DNA of 64,000 bases, from the NCBI RefSeq assembly GCF_014640115.1, contig NZ_BMGI01000004.1:102847-166846 (forward strand). The letters run 5' to 3'. Below the pieces are notes generated by a model that saw only the letters and a list, made by a program, of their open reading frames with translations, did no database searches and was not told the origin of the DNA. This document shows positions 56,979 to 64,000 of this stretch, one piece after another; position 1 is the first letter of the stretch, and each line of letters begins with the position of its first letter. Source of the stretch: Sinisalibacter lacisalsi. Lineage in GTDB: Bacteria > Pseudomonadota > Alphaproteobacteria > Rhodobacterales > Rhodobacteraceae. The position numbers and the translations under genes are program-made.

Positions 56979-58073
56979 TTACTGCCCGTAGGTTTCGAGA
57001 TCGACCTTGGCCCAGATCTCGTCCCAGGCGCGGGCGGCCAGTGCCTCGGGGTCGTTACCGACCTCTTCGACGATGGCTTCCCACTTCTCGACCAGCGCCG
57101 CGAAATCCGCCGAGAGCGGGTTTTCGGCGGCCTTGGCAGCCACGTCGGCGGCCGCGAAGGCCTCCGAGGCGGCGAGGAAGTCGGCATCGGGGGTGATCAC
57201 CTCGATGTCGCTGTTGGCCTCGACCGCGGCGCGCGCCTCGGCCGGAAGCTGGAAGCCCCAGCGGTCGGTCAGCTGCGGGTCACCCCGGTTGGCGGCCTTC
57301 ACGAACTGGGTGCGCTGCTCCAGCGACATGTCGTTCCAGGTGTCGAGCGCCGTGGTGAAGTTCGAGGTCACGTGGTAGGTGCCGAGCGGCACGTCGGTGA
57401 CGTATTTCGCCACGTCCACCAGCCGGTAGGACAGCATGTCGACGATCGAGGCCATGGTGCCGTCGATCGTGCCCTGGCTCATCGCCTCGAAGGTGTCGCC
57501 CACCGGCAGGTTCACCGGAGTCGCGCCGAAGTTCTCGGCCCAGCGCGAGTAGGGCGCGCCGCCCGAACGCAGGCGCAGGCCCTGGAGATCGTCGACGCTG
57601 CGCACCGGCTTGGTGGTGATCAGCACGTAGACGTCGGACGACCCGGCACCGAGGAACACCGCGCCGAACTCCTTGAACTCGTCCTGGCAGGGCGCGCAGG
57701 TCACGCCGAACTCGGTCATCGCCCAGGCCATCGCATGCGGGCTGCGGCCGAGCAGGGCAAGGTCGCCGGCCACCCCGGTCTGCGGGAAATCGGCGGCGAA
57801 GTAGAGCGGCAGGGCGTTGCCCACGTTGGCGAGCCCGGTCTGCAGCGCATCCTTCATTTGCGGCAGCGAAACCACTTCCGGCCCGAGAACCGTGCCGGTC
57901 ATCGCACCGCCAGATTCCTCTTCGAGGAAGGTGGCGAATTGCTGGTACATGTAGTTGGCCGGGTGCGGACCCGGCGCCGCCGGTGCCAGCAGCAGGTTCT
58001 GCGCCTGTGCCGCGCCGGAGATCGAGAGCGAGGCCGCAACCGCGAGGCCCGCGAGTTTGAACAGTCGTGTCAT
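56979..58073 (-). CDS. dctP: TRAP transporter substrate-binding protein (DctP)
   Basis: A 364-residue periplasmic receptor. The signal peptide ends at GAA-QAQ (about 24). DctP features: VLGPEVVSLPQMKDALQTGL, LQGLRLRSGGAPYSRWAENF with the conserved substrate Arg, and ATPVNLPVGDTFEAMSQGTI. Genomic pairing with a feruloyl-CoA synthase suggests p-coumarate/ferulate-type ligands, as in TarP proteins (family knowledge; ligand inferred). Confidence 0.93.
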   Translation of the reverse strand: MTRLFKLAGLAVAASLSISGAAQAQNLLLAPAAPGPHPANYMYQQFATFLEEESGGAMTGTVLGPEVVSLPQMKDALQTGLANVGNALPLYFAADFPQTGVAGDLALLGRSPHAMAWAMTEFGVTCAPCQDEFKEFGAVFLGAGSSDVYVLITTKPVRSVDDLQGLRLRSGGAPYSRWAENFGATPVNLPVGDTFEAMSQGTIDGTMASIVDMLSYRLVDVAKYVTDVPLGTYHVTSNFTTALDTWNDMSLEQRTQFVKAANRGDPQLTDRWGFQLPAEARAAVEANSDIEVITPDADFLAASEAFAAADVAAKAAENPLSADFAALVEKWEAIVEEVGNDPEALAARAWDEIWAKVDLETYGQ

Positions 58074-58097
58074 GTCTTTCCTCCCTTTTTTCGCCCC

Positions 58098-58979
58098 TCA
58101 GAGACCGAACAGCCTCCGAGCGTTTTCCTTCAGGATGAGCGGGCGTACCTCATCCCGAAATGGCGCGTTTTCGAAGTCGCCCAGCCAGCGGTCGGGCGTG
58201 ATCGCCGGCCAGTCGGACCCGAAAAGCATTTTCTTCTTCAGCATCGTGTTCGCGTAACGCACGAGAATGTCGGGGAAATATTTCGGGCTCCAGCCCGAGA
58301 GGTCGATGTAGACGTTGGGCTTGTGCTGGGCCACGCTCAGCGCCTCCTCCTGCCAGGGGAAGGCGGGGTGGGCCATGATGATCCGCAGGTCGGGAAAATC
58401 GACGGCGATATCGTCGATGTTCATCGGGTTGGAATACTTCAGTCGCATCCCCATGCCGCCGCGCATCCCCGAGCCGACGCCGGTCTGCCCGGTGTGGAAC
58501 AGCGCCACCACGCCTTCCTCCTCGAGCACCTGGTAGAACGGGTAGGCCATCGGGTCGTTCGGCCAGAAGCCCTGGAACGTGGGGTGGAACTTGAAGCCCC
58601 GCACGCCGAAATCGCGGATCAGCCGGCGTGCCTCGCGGGCGGCCATCTTGCCTTTCCACGGGTCGATCGAGGCGAAGGGGATCAGGATATCGTCGTTCTC
58701 GGCGCAGATTTCGGCGACTTCCTCGTTGGAATAGCGCCGGAACCCGGTTTCGCGCTCGGCGTCGACCGGGAAGATCACCGCGCCGATCCGCCGCGCGCGG
58801 TAATAGGCGGCGGTTTCCTGGACGGTCGGCAACATGCCCTCGGCCCCGGCGGGATTGCGGAAATAGGCCGCCATGCCCTCCTGGAACTCGTTGTAACCGT
58901 CGTCGCGGGCATGGTTGCAGGGTTCTTCGGCGTGGGCGTGCACGTCGATGGCGATCAGGTTGTCGATGTCGAGGCTCAT
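58098..58979 (-). CDS. Amidohydrolase family 2 (ACMSD/LigW-type TIM-barrel hydrolase or decarboxylase)
   Basis: A 293-residue TIM barrel: metal His pair in IAIDVHAHAEEP, GVRGFKFHPTFQGFWPNDP, the third His in VALFHTGQTGVG, IIMAHPAFPWQEEAL and the catalytic Asp in MLFGSDWPAITPDRW. Similar enzymes decarboxylate or hydrolyse aromatic breakdown products. It overlaps the MarR gene by 4 bases and belongs to the hydroxycinnamate set; exact reaction unknown. Confidence 0.85.
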   Translation of the reverse strand: MSLDIDNLIAIDVHAHAEEPCNHARDDGYNEFQEGMAAYFRNPAGAEGMLPTVQETAAYYRARRIGAVIFPVDAERETGFRRYSNEEVAEICAENDDILIPFASIDPWKGKMAAREARRLIRDFGVRGFKFHPTFQGFWPNDPMAYPFYQVLEEEGVVALFHTGQTGVGSGMRGGMGMRLKYSNPMNIDDIAVDFPDLRIIMAHPAFPWQEEALSVAQHKPNVYIDLSGWSPKYFPDILVRYANTMLKKKMLFGSDWPAITPDRWLGDFENAPFRDEVRPLILKENARRLFGL

Positions 58980-59449
58980 GGCCGGGCCTCCGCTATGCCG
59001 GTGAATTTGCGCAGGAGCGCCGCGAACTGCTCGAACTCGTCATCGTCAAGCCGCGACCGCTCCGCCTTGTGGAAATTGATCAGGTCGTCGCGGTTCTTCC
59101 GCACGAAGGCCTTGCCGGTGCTGGTGAGCATGAGCCGCACCGAGCGGCGGTCGTCGGTGGGAATGATCCGGCTGATGTAGCCGGCATCGGCGAGCCGGGC
59201 GACGAGCTTGGTCATGTGCGCGGGCTTGATGTGCAGCGCGCGCGCGATGGTGCCCTGCCGCAGCCCGGGGTTGAGATGAATCACCCAGAGCACGGTGAAC
59301 TCCCCCGGCTTCATCCCGTGCACGGACAGGGCGGCGTAGAACTCGTCGAACACCTGCACCTGCGCGATGCGCAGCAGGAACCCGAGCGAGCCGGCCATTT
59401 CACCAAGCTCGATGACGTCGTCGTCAAGAGCGGCCGCCGTCTGGTTCAT
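58976..59449 (-). CDS. MarR-family transcriptional regulator of the hydroxycinnamate cluster
   Basis: A 157-residue winged-helix repressor: GEFTVLWVIHLNPGLRQGTI, RALHIKPAHMTKLVARLADA (recognition helix) and the wing ISRIIPTDDRRSVRLMLTS. It overlaps both neighbours by 4 bases, so its dose follows the operon. By analogy with CouR/FerR-type regulators, an aroyl-CoA thioester would relieve repression; that is inferred. Palindromes in 60241-60302 are candidate operators. Confidence 0.9.
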   Translation of the reverse strand: MNQTAAALDDDVIELGEMAGSLGFLLRIAQVQVFDEFYAALSVHGMKPGEFTVLWVIHLNPGLRQGTIARALHIKPAHMTKLVARLADAGYISRIIPTDDRRSVRLMLTSTGKAFVRKNRDDLINFHKAERSRLDDDEFEQFAALLRKFTGIAEARP

Positions 59450-60225
59450 GCCTTGTCCCCGGGCCGCGCCACCTTGCCCACCTTCTTCTGCAGGAAGGCG
59501 TTCAACCGCTCTTCCGCTTCCGGGCTGGTGGCGGTGAACGAGGCGATGAAGCTTTCGACGAACAACCCGTCGTCGGTGCCCATGTCCTGGATCCGGGGCA
59601 GGGCGTTGATGATCGCGTAATTGGAGATCTCGGCGTTGGTGGCGGCGCGGGCCGCAAGCTCCACCGCCCGCTCCAGCGCCAGGCCCTCTGGCACGACGTA
59701 TTGCACGATGTTCCAGCGTTCGGCCGTTTCCACGTCGATCGAGCGCCCCGTGAGCATCATGTCGGTCATCCGCGCCAGTCCCATCAGCCGGGCCGAGCGC
59801 ACCGAGGCGCCGCCGCCCACGAAGATGCCGCGCTGGCCTTCGGGCAGGGCGAAGAAGGCGGTGCTGTCGGCCACCCGCACCTGCAGCGACGAGGCCAGTT
59901 CCAGCCCGCCGCCCACCACCGCGCCGTGCAGGGCGCCGAACCACGGCAGCTTGCCGCGATGCAGCCAGCCGAACACCTCGTGCCAGCGCCGCGAGCCGTG
60001 CACGCCCTCGAAGGGGGTTTTCTTGACGTGTTCGGCCAGGTCGAGCCCGGCGCAGAAATGCGGGCCATGGCCGTGGATCACGCCCGCCTTGGCCTCGCTT
60101 TCGGCGCGCCGGATCACCTGGGCAAACTCCTCGATGAAGGCATCGGAGATCGCGTTGCGTTTCTCCGGCCGGTTCAGTCCCAGAATCGCCACGTCGCCCC
60201 TGAGCTCGTAGGTCAGGTAATCCAT
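59446..60225 (-). CDS. Crotonase-family enzyme, probable hydroxycinnamoyl-CoA hydratase/lyase
   Basis: A 259-residue crotonase: LNRPEKRNAISDAFIEEFAQ, oxyanion-hole segment HFCAGLDLAEH, LHGAVVGGGLELASSLQVRV and the catalytic Glu in FALPEGQRGIFVGGG. Paired divergently with feruloyl-CoA synthase, so it is a candidate for converting feruloyl-CoA to vanillin plus acetyl-CoA. A plain enoyl-CoA hydratase is the alternative. AGGGAGGATG precedes ATG 60225. Confidence 0.85.
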   Translation of the reverse strand: MDYLTYELRGDVAILGLNRPEKRNAISDAFIEEFAQVIRRAESEAKAGVIHGHGPHFCAGLDLAEHVKKTPFEGVHGSRRWHEVFGWLHRGKLPWFGALHGAVVGGGLELASSLQVRVADSTAFFALPEGQRGIFVGGGASVRSARLMGLARMTDMMLTGRSIDVETAERWNIVQYVVPEGLALERAVELAARAATNAEISNYAIINALPRIQDMGTDDGLFVESFIASFTATSPEAEERLNAFLQKKVGKVARPGDKA

Positions 60226-60240
60226 CAAGCATCCTCCCTT

Positions 60241-60302
60241 GCGACTTCTGCGAGTCGCTGTCTTGTTTTCACTATCTCGGGAAATAGTTTCCACGTAAAC
60301 TA
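60241..60302. promoter_or_regulatory. Candidate MarR operator palindromes in the divergent promoter
   Basis: Three inverted repeats lie between the crotonase and feruloyl-CoA synthase genes: GCGACT-TCTGCG-AGTCGC (60241-60258), ACTAT-8 bases-ATAGT (60271-60288) and TAGTTT-CCACGT-AAACTA (60285-60302). The last two overlap and are A/T-rich, as expected at promoters bound by a dimeric MarR protein. Confidence 0.65.
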
Positions 60303-60346
60303 ATTTTTGAGAAGACTCGGCCGCAGAGCCGAAAAGGGAGGACAAC

Positions 60347-62179
60347 ATGACCAAGCCGAGATTGCGGCCCGTCAAGCTGTGGGATGCCGAGATCGACTGG
60401 GAAACGCGGCCCGACGGGGCCATCCTAGTGCGTCAGACGGCGCCGCTGGGGGATTTTCCGGCAACGATGTCGGAGCGGATCGAGCATTGGGCCGAGGTGC
60501 GCCCCGAAACCACCTGGATGGCCGAGCGCGCGCCCGGCGGTGGCGACTGGGTGCGGGTGAGCTACGGCGAGCTGCTCGCCCATGTGCGCGCCATCGGCCA
60601 GGCGCTGCTCGATCTCGGGCTGTCGGTCGAGCGGCCGCTGGTGATCCTGTCGGGCAACGCGATTCCGCACGCGCTGGTGGCGCTGGGCGCACAATACGTG
60701 GGCATCCCCTCCGCCGCGCTGGCGCCGGCCTATTCGCTCTTGTCGAAGGACCACGGCAAGCTGAAAAGCATCCGCGAGCAGATCACGCCCGGCGCGGTCT
60801 TTGCCGACGATCTGGACAGGTTCGCGCCCGCCATCGCGGCGGTCTTCGCCGATCTGCCCCGCCTCGGGGTGACGGGGCAGGGGGCCGACTGGGCCGGGCT
60901 TCTGGCCACCCCGGTGACCGAGGCCGTCGCCGCTGCCCGCGCCGCCACCGGGCCCGACACGGTGGCCAAGTTCATGTTCACCTCCGGCACCACCGGCAAC
61001 CCCAAGGCGGTGATCCAGACCCAGCGGATGCTCACCGCCAACATGGAGCAGGTCACCGATTGCTACGCTTACCTGCGCGACGAACCCCCGGTGATCCTCG
61101 ACTGGGCGCCGTGGAACCACGTCGCCGCGGGTAACCTGATCTTCAACGTCGCGATCTACAACGGCGGCACCTTCCACATCGACGGCGGCCGCCCGACGCC
61201 CGATGGCATGGGGGAAACGATCCGCAACCTGCGCGAGATCGCCACCAACTGGTACTGGAACGTGCCCGCCGGTTTCGAGATGCTGCTCGAAGCCATGGCC
61301 AGAGATCGCGTGCTTGCCGAGCATGTCTTCCGCGATCTCAAGATCATGTATTACGCCGGCGCGGCGATGGCGCAGCACACCTGGGACGCGCTGAAGCAGG
61401 CCGCGATCGACACCACCGGCGAGGAGATCCTGCTTGCCACCGGCCTCGGCGCGACCGAGACCGCGCCCTTCGCGCTGTTCCAGACCGAGCCGCAGGCCAG
61501 CCCCGGCAACATCGGCATTCCCGCCAAGGGGCTGACGCTCAAGCTGGTGCCGAACGACGGCAAGTGGGAGGCGCGGGTGAAGGGGCCGAACGTCACCCCC
61601 GGCTACTGGCGCGACGAGACGCTCACGGCGGAGGCCTTCGACGAGGAAGGCTTCTACAAGCTCGGCGACGCGCTGCGCTTCGCCGACCCCGACGATCCGG
61701 GCAAGGGCTTTTTCTTCGACGGCCGGGTGGCGGAAAACTTCAAGATGTCGACCGGCACATGGGTGGCCGTGGGTGCGCTGCGCGCCCGGCTCACCGACGC
61801 GCTGGGCGGGCTTGCGCGCGACGCGGTGATCGTCGGCGAGGGCGAGGACGAGTTGGGCGCGCTGCTGGTGCCGTTTCGCCCCGCCTGCGAACGTATCGTG
61901 CCCGGTGGCGACGCGATGGACGATGCCACGCTGTTCGCCCACCCCGCGCTGGGCGCCGAGATCGCCGCCCGCCTCGCCGACTACAACGCAACCGCTACCG
62001 GCGCCTCGCTGCGCATCCCCCGGGTGATCGTGATGCGCGAGCCGCTCGATCTCGACCGCGGCGAGGTGACCGACAAGGGATCGGTCAACCAGCGCGCGGT
62101 GCGCAGCCACAGGCCGCACCTGGTGGCGATGCTCTACGCGGGCGATCCGCGGGTGATCGAGGCCGGCTCTCCCGCCTGA
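60347..62179 (+). CDS. fcs: Feruloyl-CoA synthase
   Basis: A 610-residue acyl-adenylate enzyme activating ferulate/p-coumarate with CoA. P-loop FMFTSGTTGNPKAVIQTQRM, VILDWAPWNHVAAGNLIFNV, LATGLGATETAPFALFQ, GYWRDETLTAEAFDEEGFY, GDALRFADPDDPGKGFFFDG and VAENFKMSTGTWVAVGALRA match the Fcs subgroup. AAAGGGAGG precedes ATG 60347. It is divergent from the crotonase/MarR operon and controlled from the shared region. Confidence 0.93.
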   Translation: MTKPRLRPVKLWDAEIDWETRPDGAILVRQTAPLGDFPATMSERIEHWAEVRPETTWMAERAPGGGDWVRVSYGELLAHVRAIGQALLDLGLSVERPLVILSGNAIPHALVALGAQYVGIPSAALAPAYSLLSKDHGKLKSIREQITPGAVFADDLDRFAPAIAAVFADLPRLGVTGQGADWAGLLATPVTEAVAAARAATGPDTVAKFMFTSGTTGNPKAVIQTQRMLTANMEQVTDCYAYLRDEPPVILDWAPWNHVAAGNLIFNVAIYNGGTFHIDGGRPTPDGMGETIRNLREIATNWYWNVPAGFEMLLEAMARDRVLAEHVFRDLKIMYYAGAAMAQHTWDALKQAAIDTTGEEILLATGLGATETAPFALFQTEPQASPGNIGIPAKGLTLKLVPNDGKWEARVKGPNVTPGYWRDETLTAEAFDEEGFYKLGDALRFADPDDPGKGFFFDGRVAENFKMSTGTWVAVGALRARLTDALGGLARDAVIVGEGEDELGALLVPFRPACERIVPGGDAMDDATLFAHPALGAEIAARLADYNATATGASLRIPRVIVMREPLDLDRGEVTDKGSVNQRAVRSHRPHLVAMLYAGDPRVIEAGSPA

Positions 62180-62672
62180 CGCCCCGGCGGCGGGGCGGAT
62201 TGTCCCGTCCCGATCCCGGGTCAGGTGGATGACGCTGACCCCGCCGAGATCCCGGCGCCCGGCCCCGGTCAGGTCCAGCACCGCCACTGGCCCGTGGGCC
62301 TCGGCGGTGACAGCCATGATCCGGCAATCGCCCACCGGCTCGGGCAGGATGCAGCCCCTCCGCGCGAGGCCGGTGACGCCAAGGATCGCCGATCCCTTGA
62401 AACGCCGCCGCCGCGTCAGTAGCCTGCGGAAATGATTTCCAGTGACGTGTTGAACTCGACCGCGACGGCCACCAGGAACGAGGAGCCATGAACCGCACCG
62501 GACACCGCCCGACCGAAGCAGATTTTACCGAAATATTCCGGTGCCGAATCCCACCCGGGCCGGGCGCCGCCCCCGAAGCCCTGCGCCGCCGCCCCGGATC
62601 ATTCACAAGACCCATGCCGACAGGCCGGCGACTTGAAACATGCAAGCAATTTTTCCAAGCAAGGACGATCCC
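62180..62672. other. Gap between fcs and the VWA gene
   Basis: 493 bases with no accepted gene. A minus-strand stretch (about 62410-62220) reads like protein (AILGVTGLARRGCILPEPVG, MAVTAEAHGPVAVLDLTGAG), but it has no start codon or clear end and may be chance or a decayed gene. The promoter of the VWA gene should lie near 62560-62660, where A/T content rises. Confidence 0.4.
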
Positions 62673-64000
62673 ATGCGCAAGATCTTACCGATTTTCCTGA
62701 CCTCTCTCGGCATCGCGATGACGGCGGCCCCCGCCGGTGCCGCCGATGACGTCATGGTCGTTTTCGACGGCTCGAATTCCATGTGGGGCCAGATCGACGG
62801 CACGGCAAAGATCGAGATCGCGCGCGGTGTGATCGGCAACCTCACTGCCGAGCTCGATCCGCAAACCAACGTCGGGTTGATGGCCTACGGGCACCGTCGC
62901 CGCGGCGATTGCAGCGATATCGAGATCATCCTGCCGCTCGCGCCGCTGGACCGGGCCAGTTTTCTCGCCGAGATCGAGAAGATCACGCCCACCGGCAAGA
63001 CGCCGCTGACCGACGCCGTGGCCCAGGCCGCCGAGGCGCTCGCCTTCCGTGACCGGCCGGCGACCGTGGTCCTGATCTCGGACGGGGTGGAAAGCTGCCA
63101 GCGCGACCCCTGTGCCCTGGCCGGTCAGCTTGAGCGGGCCGGCGTCGATTTCACCGCGCACGTGGTCGGCTTCGGGCTGGGCGCGGATCAGGACACCGCC
63201 TCGCTCGCCTGCATCGCCGAACAGACGGGCGGCGAATACCTCGCCGCGGCGGATGCCGCCGAACTGGGCGCGGCGCTGAGCACGGTCGGCCTGGCCGTGT
63301 CCCGGGTCGAGCCCGAACCGGAACCCGAGCCTGAACCGGAGCCGGAACCCGAACCGGAGCCGCAGATTGCCCTGACGGCGCCGCAAAGCGTGCTGCAAGG
63401 CGCTGCGTTCGACTTTTCCTGGCAACCCGCCGGCGATGACCCGCGGGATTTCGTCACCATCGTTCCGGCTGGAGCCGAAGAGGGCGCGTATGAAAGCTAC
63501 GTCCGGGTCGAGGAGGATACCTCCGGTCGCCTCGTCGCCCCGGCCGAGCCCGGACTTTACGAACTGCGCTACATGCTGAACGAAGCGCGCACCACCGCAG
63601 GCCGGACAACGCTGGAAGTCGTGCCCGCCGAGGTCACCGTCAGCGGACCCGAAAGCGCGGTGACCGGGTCGAGCTTCGACGTGACGTGGACCGGCGCGGT
63701 GCACGAGCGCGACTATATCACCATCGTTCCGATGGGCGCCGAGGACGGCACCTACGAGAGCTATTTCCGGGTCAAGGACCGCAGCAAGGACAGCCTCGTC
63801 GCGCCTGCGGAACCGGGCCTCTACGAACTGCGCTACATGCTGAACGAGGGGCGCCGGGTGATGGCGCGCGCGCCGATCGAGGTGACCGAGCCGGAAGTTA
63901 CCGTCAGCGGACCCGAAAGCGCGGTGACCGGGGCGAGCTTCGAGGTGACGTGGACCGGCGCGGTGCACGAGCGCGACTATATCACCATCGTTCCGATGGG
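62673..64000 (+). CDS. Secreted VWA-domain protein with tandem repeats, cut by window end
   Basis: The first 442 codons are present, with no stop before the edge. A signal peptide ends at AGA-ADD (about 24). The VWA domain (about 26-205) has the MIDAS loop VFDGSNSMWGQ, the Thr site in TPTGKTPLTDAVAQAAEAL and VVLISDGVESC. An EP-dipeptide hinge (about 213-230) is followed by repeats of about 88 residues starting at PQIALTAPQSVL, then EVTVSGPESAVTG twice. Each repeat contains DYITIVPMGAEDGTYESYFR-type and EPGLYELRYMLNE-type words. Likely surface or periplasmic binding/adhesion; ligand unknown. Confidence 0.88.
   Translation, partial: MRKILPIFLTSLGIAMTAAPAGAADDVMVVFDGSNSMWGQIDGTAKIEIARGVIGNLTAELDPQTNVGLMAYGHRRRGDCSDIEIILPLAPLDRASFLAEIEKITPTGKTPLTDAVAQAAEALAFRDRPATVVLISDGVESCQRDPCALAGQLERAGVDFTAHVVGFGLGADQDTASLACIAEQTGGEYLAAADAAELGAALSTVGLAVSRVEPEPEPEPEPEPEPEPEPQIALTAPQSVLQGAAFDFSWQPAGDDPRDFVTIVPAGAEEGAYESYVRVEEDTSGRLVAPAEPGLYELRYMLNEARTTAGRTTLEVVPAEVTVSGPESAVTGSSFDVTWTGAVHERDYITIVPMGAEDGTYESYFRVKDRSKDSLVAPAEPGLYELRYMLNEGRRVMARAPIEVTEPEVTVSGPESAVTGASFEVTWTGAVHERDYITIVPM
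63633..64000 (+). repeat. Near-identical 264-base tandem repeat units
   Basis: GTCACCGTCAGCGGACCCGA at 63633 recurs (with one change) at 63897, a period of 264 bases (88 codons). Over the visible about 100 bases of the second unit the DNA differs at only a few sites. An older, more diverged unit precedes it (about 63360-63630). The array runs past the window edge. Confidence 0.85.

Noticed and set aside
56250-59180. 976-codon plus-strand frame across TRAP and amidohydrolase genes
   Set aside because: Antisense to four well-identified genes; composition typical of reverse reading of high-GC genes.
60425-62335. 636-codon minus-strand frame over feruloyl-CoA synthase
   Set aside because: His/Arg/Gly-rich shadow of fcs, which has all enzyme motifs on the plus strand.
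62220-62480. Protein-like minus-strand segment between fcs and the VWA gene
   Set aside because: Some beta-strand-like wording, but no start, no homologous motif and no natural end; cannot be told from chance.

Overview
The window is high-GC alphaproteobacterial DNA, most likely from a Rhodobacteraceae (Roseobacter/Rhodobacter-type) bacterium. The evidence is the Tad pilus locus layout with an OmpA-type lipoprotein between the secretin and CpaE, the hisB-hisH-hisA-hisF-hisE order, the Flp pilin type, the PuuD-based urate pathway, and repeated gene-end elements ending in GGTATTT..GGACCCAAGAA. Both window ends cut genes: an ABC ATPase on the left and a VWA/repeat protein on the right.

Layout. 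0-5.2 kb: ABC exporter (ATPase end, FtsX-type permease, HlyD-type adaptor), then an M24-fold hydrolase that lacks metal ligands. 5.3-16.3 kb (minus strand): a Tad/Flp pilus operon read from twin flp pilin genes through cpaB, secretin, OmpA-like lipoprotein, cpaE, cpaF, tadB, tadC and two TPR lipoproteins to the prepilin peptidase. One TPR gene seems to begin at an ATC codon. 16.6-20.6 kb: lytic transglycosylase, then a DprE1-like/DprE2-like/flippase-like trio resembling polyprenyl-phosphoryl-arabinose synthesis. 20.7-29.8 kb: purine (urate to glyoxylate) catabolism, i.e. PuuD, HIU hydrolase, a PuuE-UraD fusion, ureidoglycine aminohydrolase, ureidoglycolate lyase and a urate/xanthine-type permease. 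It is interrupted by glpK, preceded by a decayed glpD tail, and by an MFS gene. 29.9-34.2 kb: a lone RAM domain and histidine biosynthesis genes. 34.2-35.9 kb: CoA-binding protein, RlmB and tRNA-Tyr.

36-47.1 kb: a surface-glycan region that looks less GC-rich than its surroundings, with UDP-galactopyranose mutase, a GlfT2-like galactofuranosyltransferase, three more glycosyltransferases and two sulfotransferase-like proteins. It starts beside tRNA-Tyr and ends in two truncated genes, so it is probably an acquired and rearranged island. 47.5-52 kb: a four-gene 2-oxoacid:ferredoxin oxidoreductase operon whose last gene joins a GltD-like FAD/NAD(P) module to two 4Fe-4S clusters. 52.2-54.9 kb: a NitT/Tau/Thi-type ABC importer. 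55.1-62.2 kb: a hydroxycinnamate (ferulate/p-coumarate) cluster with TRAP transporter, amidohydrolase, MarR regulator, crotonase and a divergent feruloyl-CoA synthase around a palindrome-rich control region. 62.7 kb to the end: a secreted VWA protein with an EP-rich hinge and near-identical tandem repeats.

The least explained items are the composite gene-end element (five copies at four loci), the co-occurrence of arabinofuranose-type and galactofuranose-type genes near pilus genes, the ATC start, and the scarred island end. All assignments rest on reading the sequence; no database search was run.
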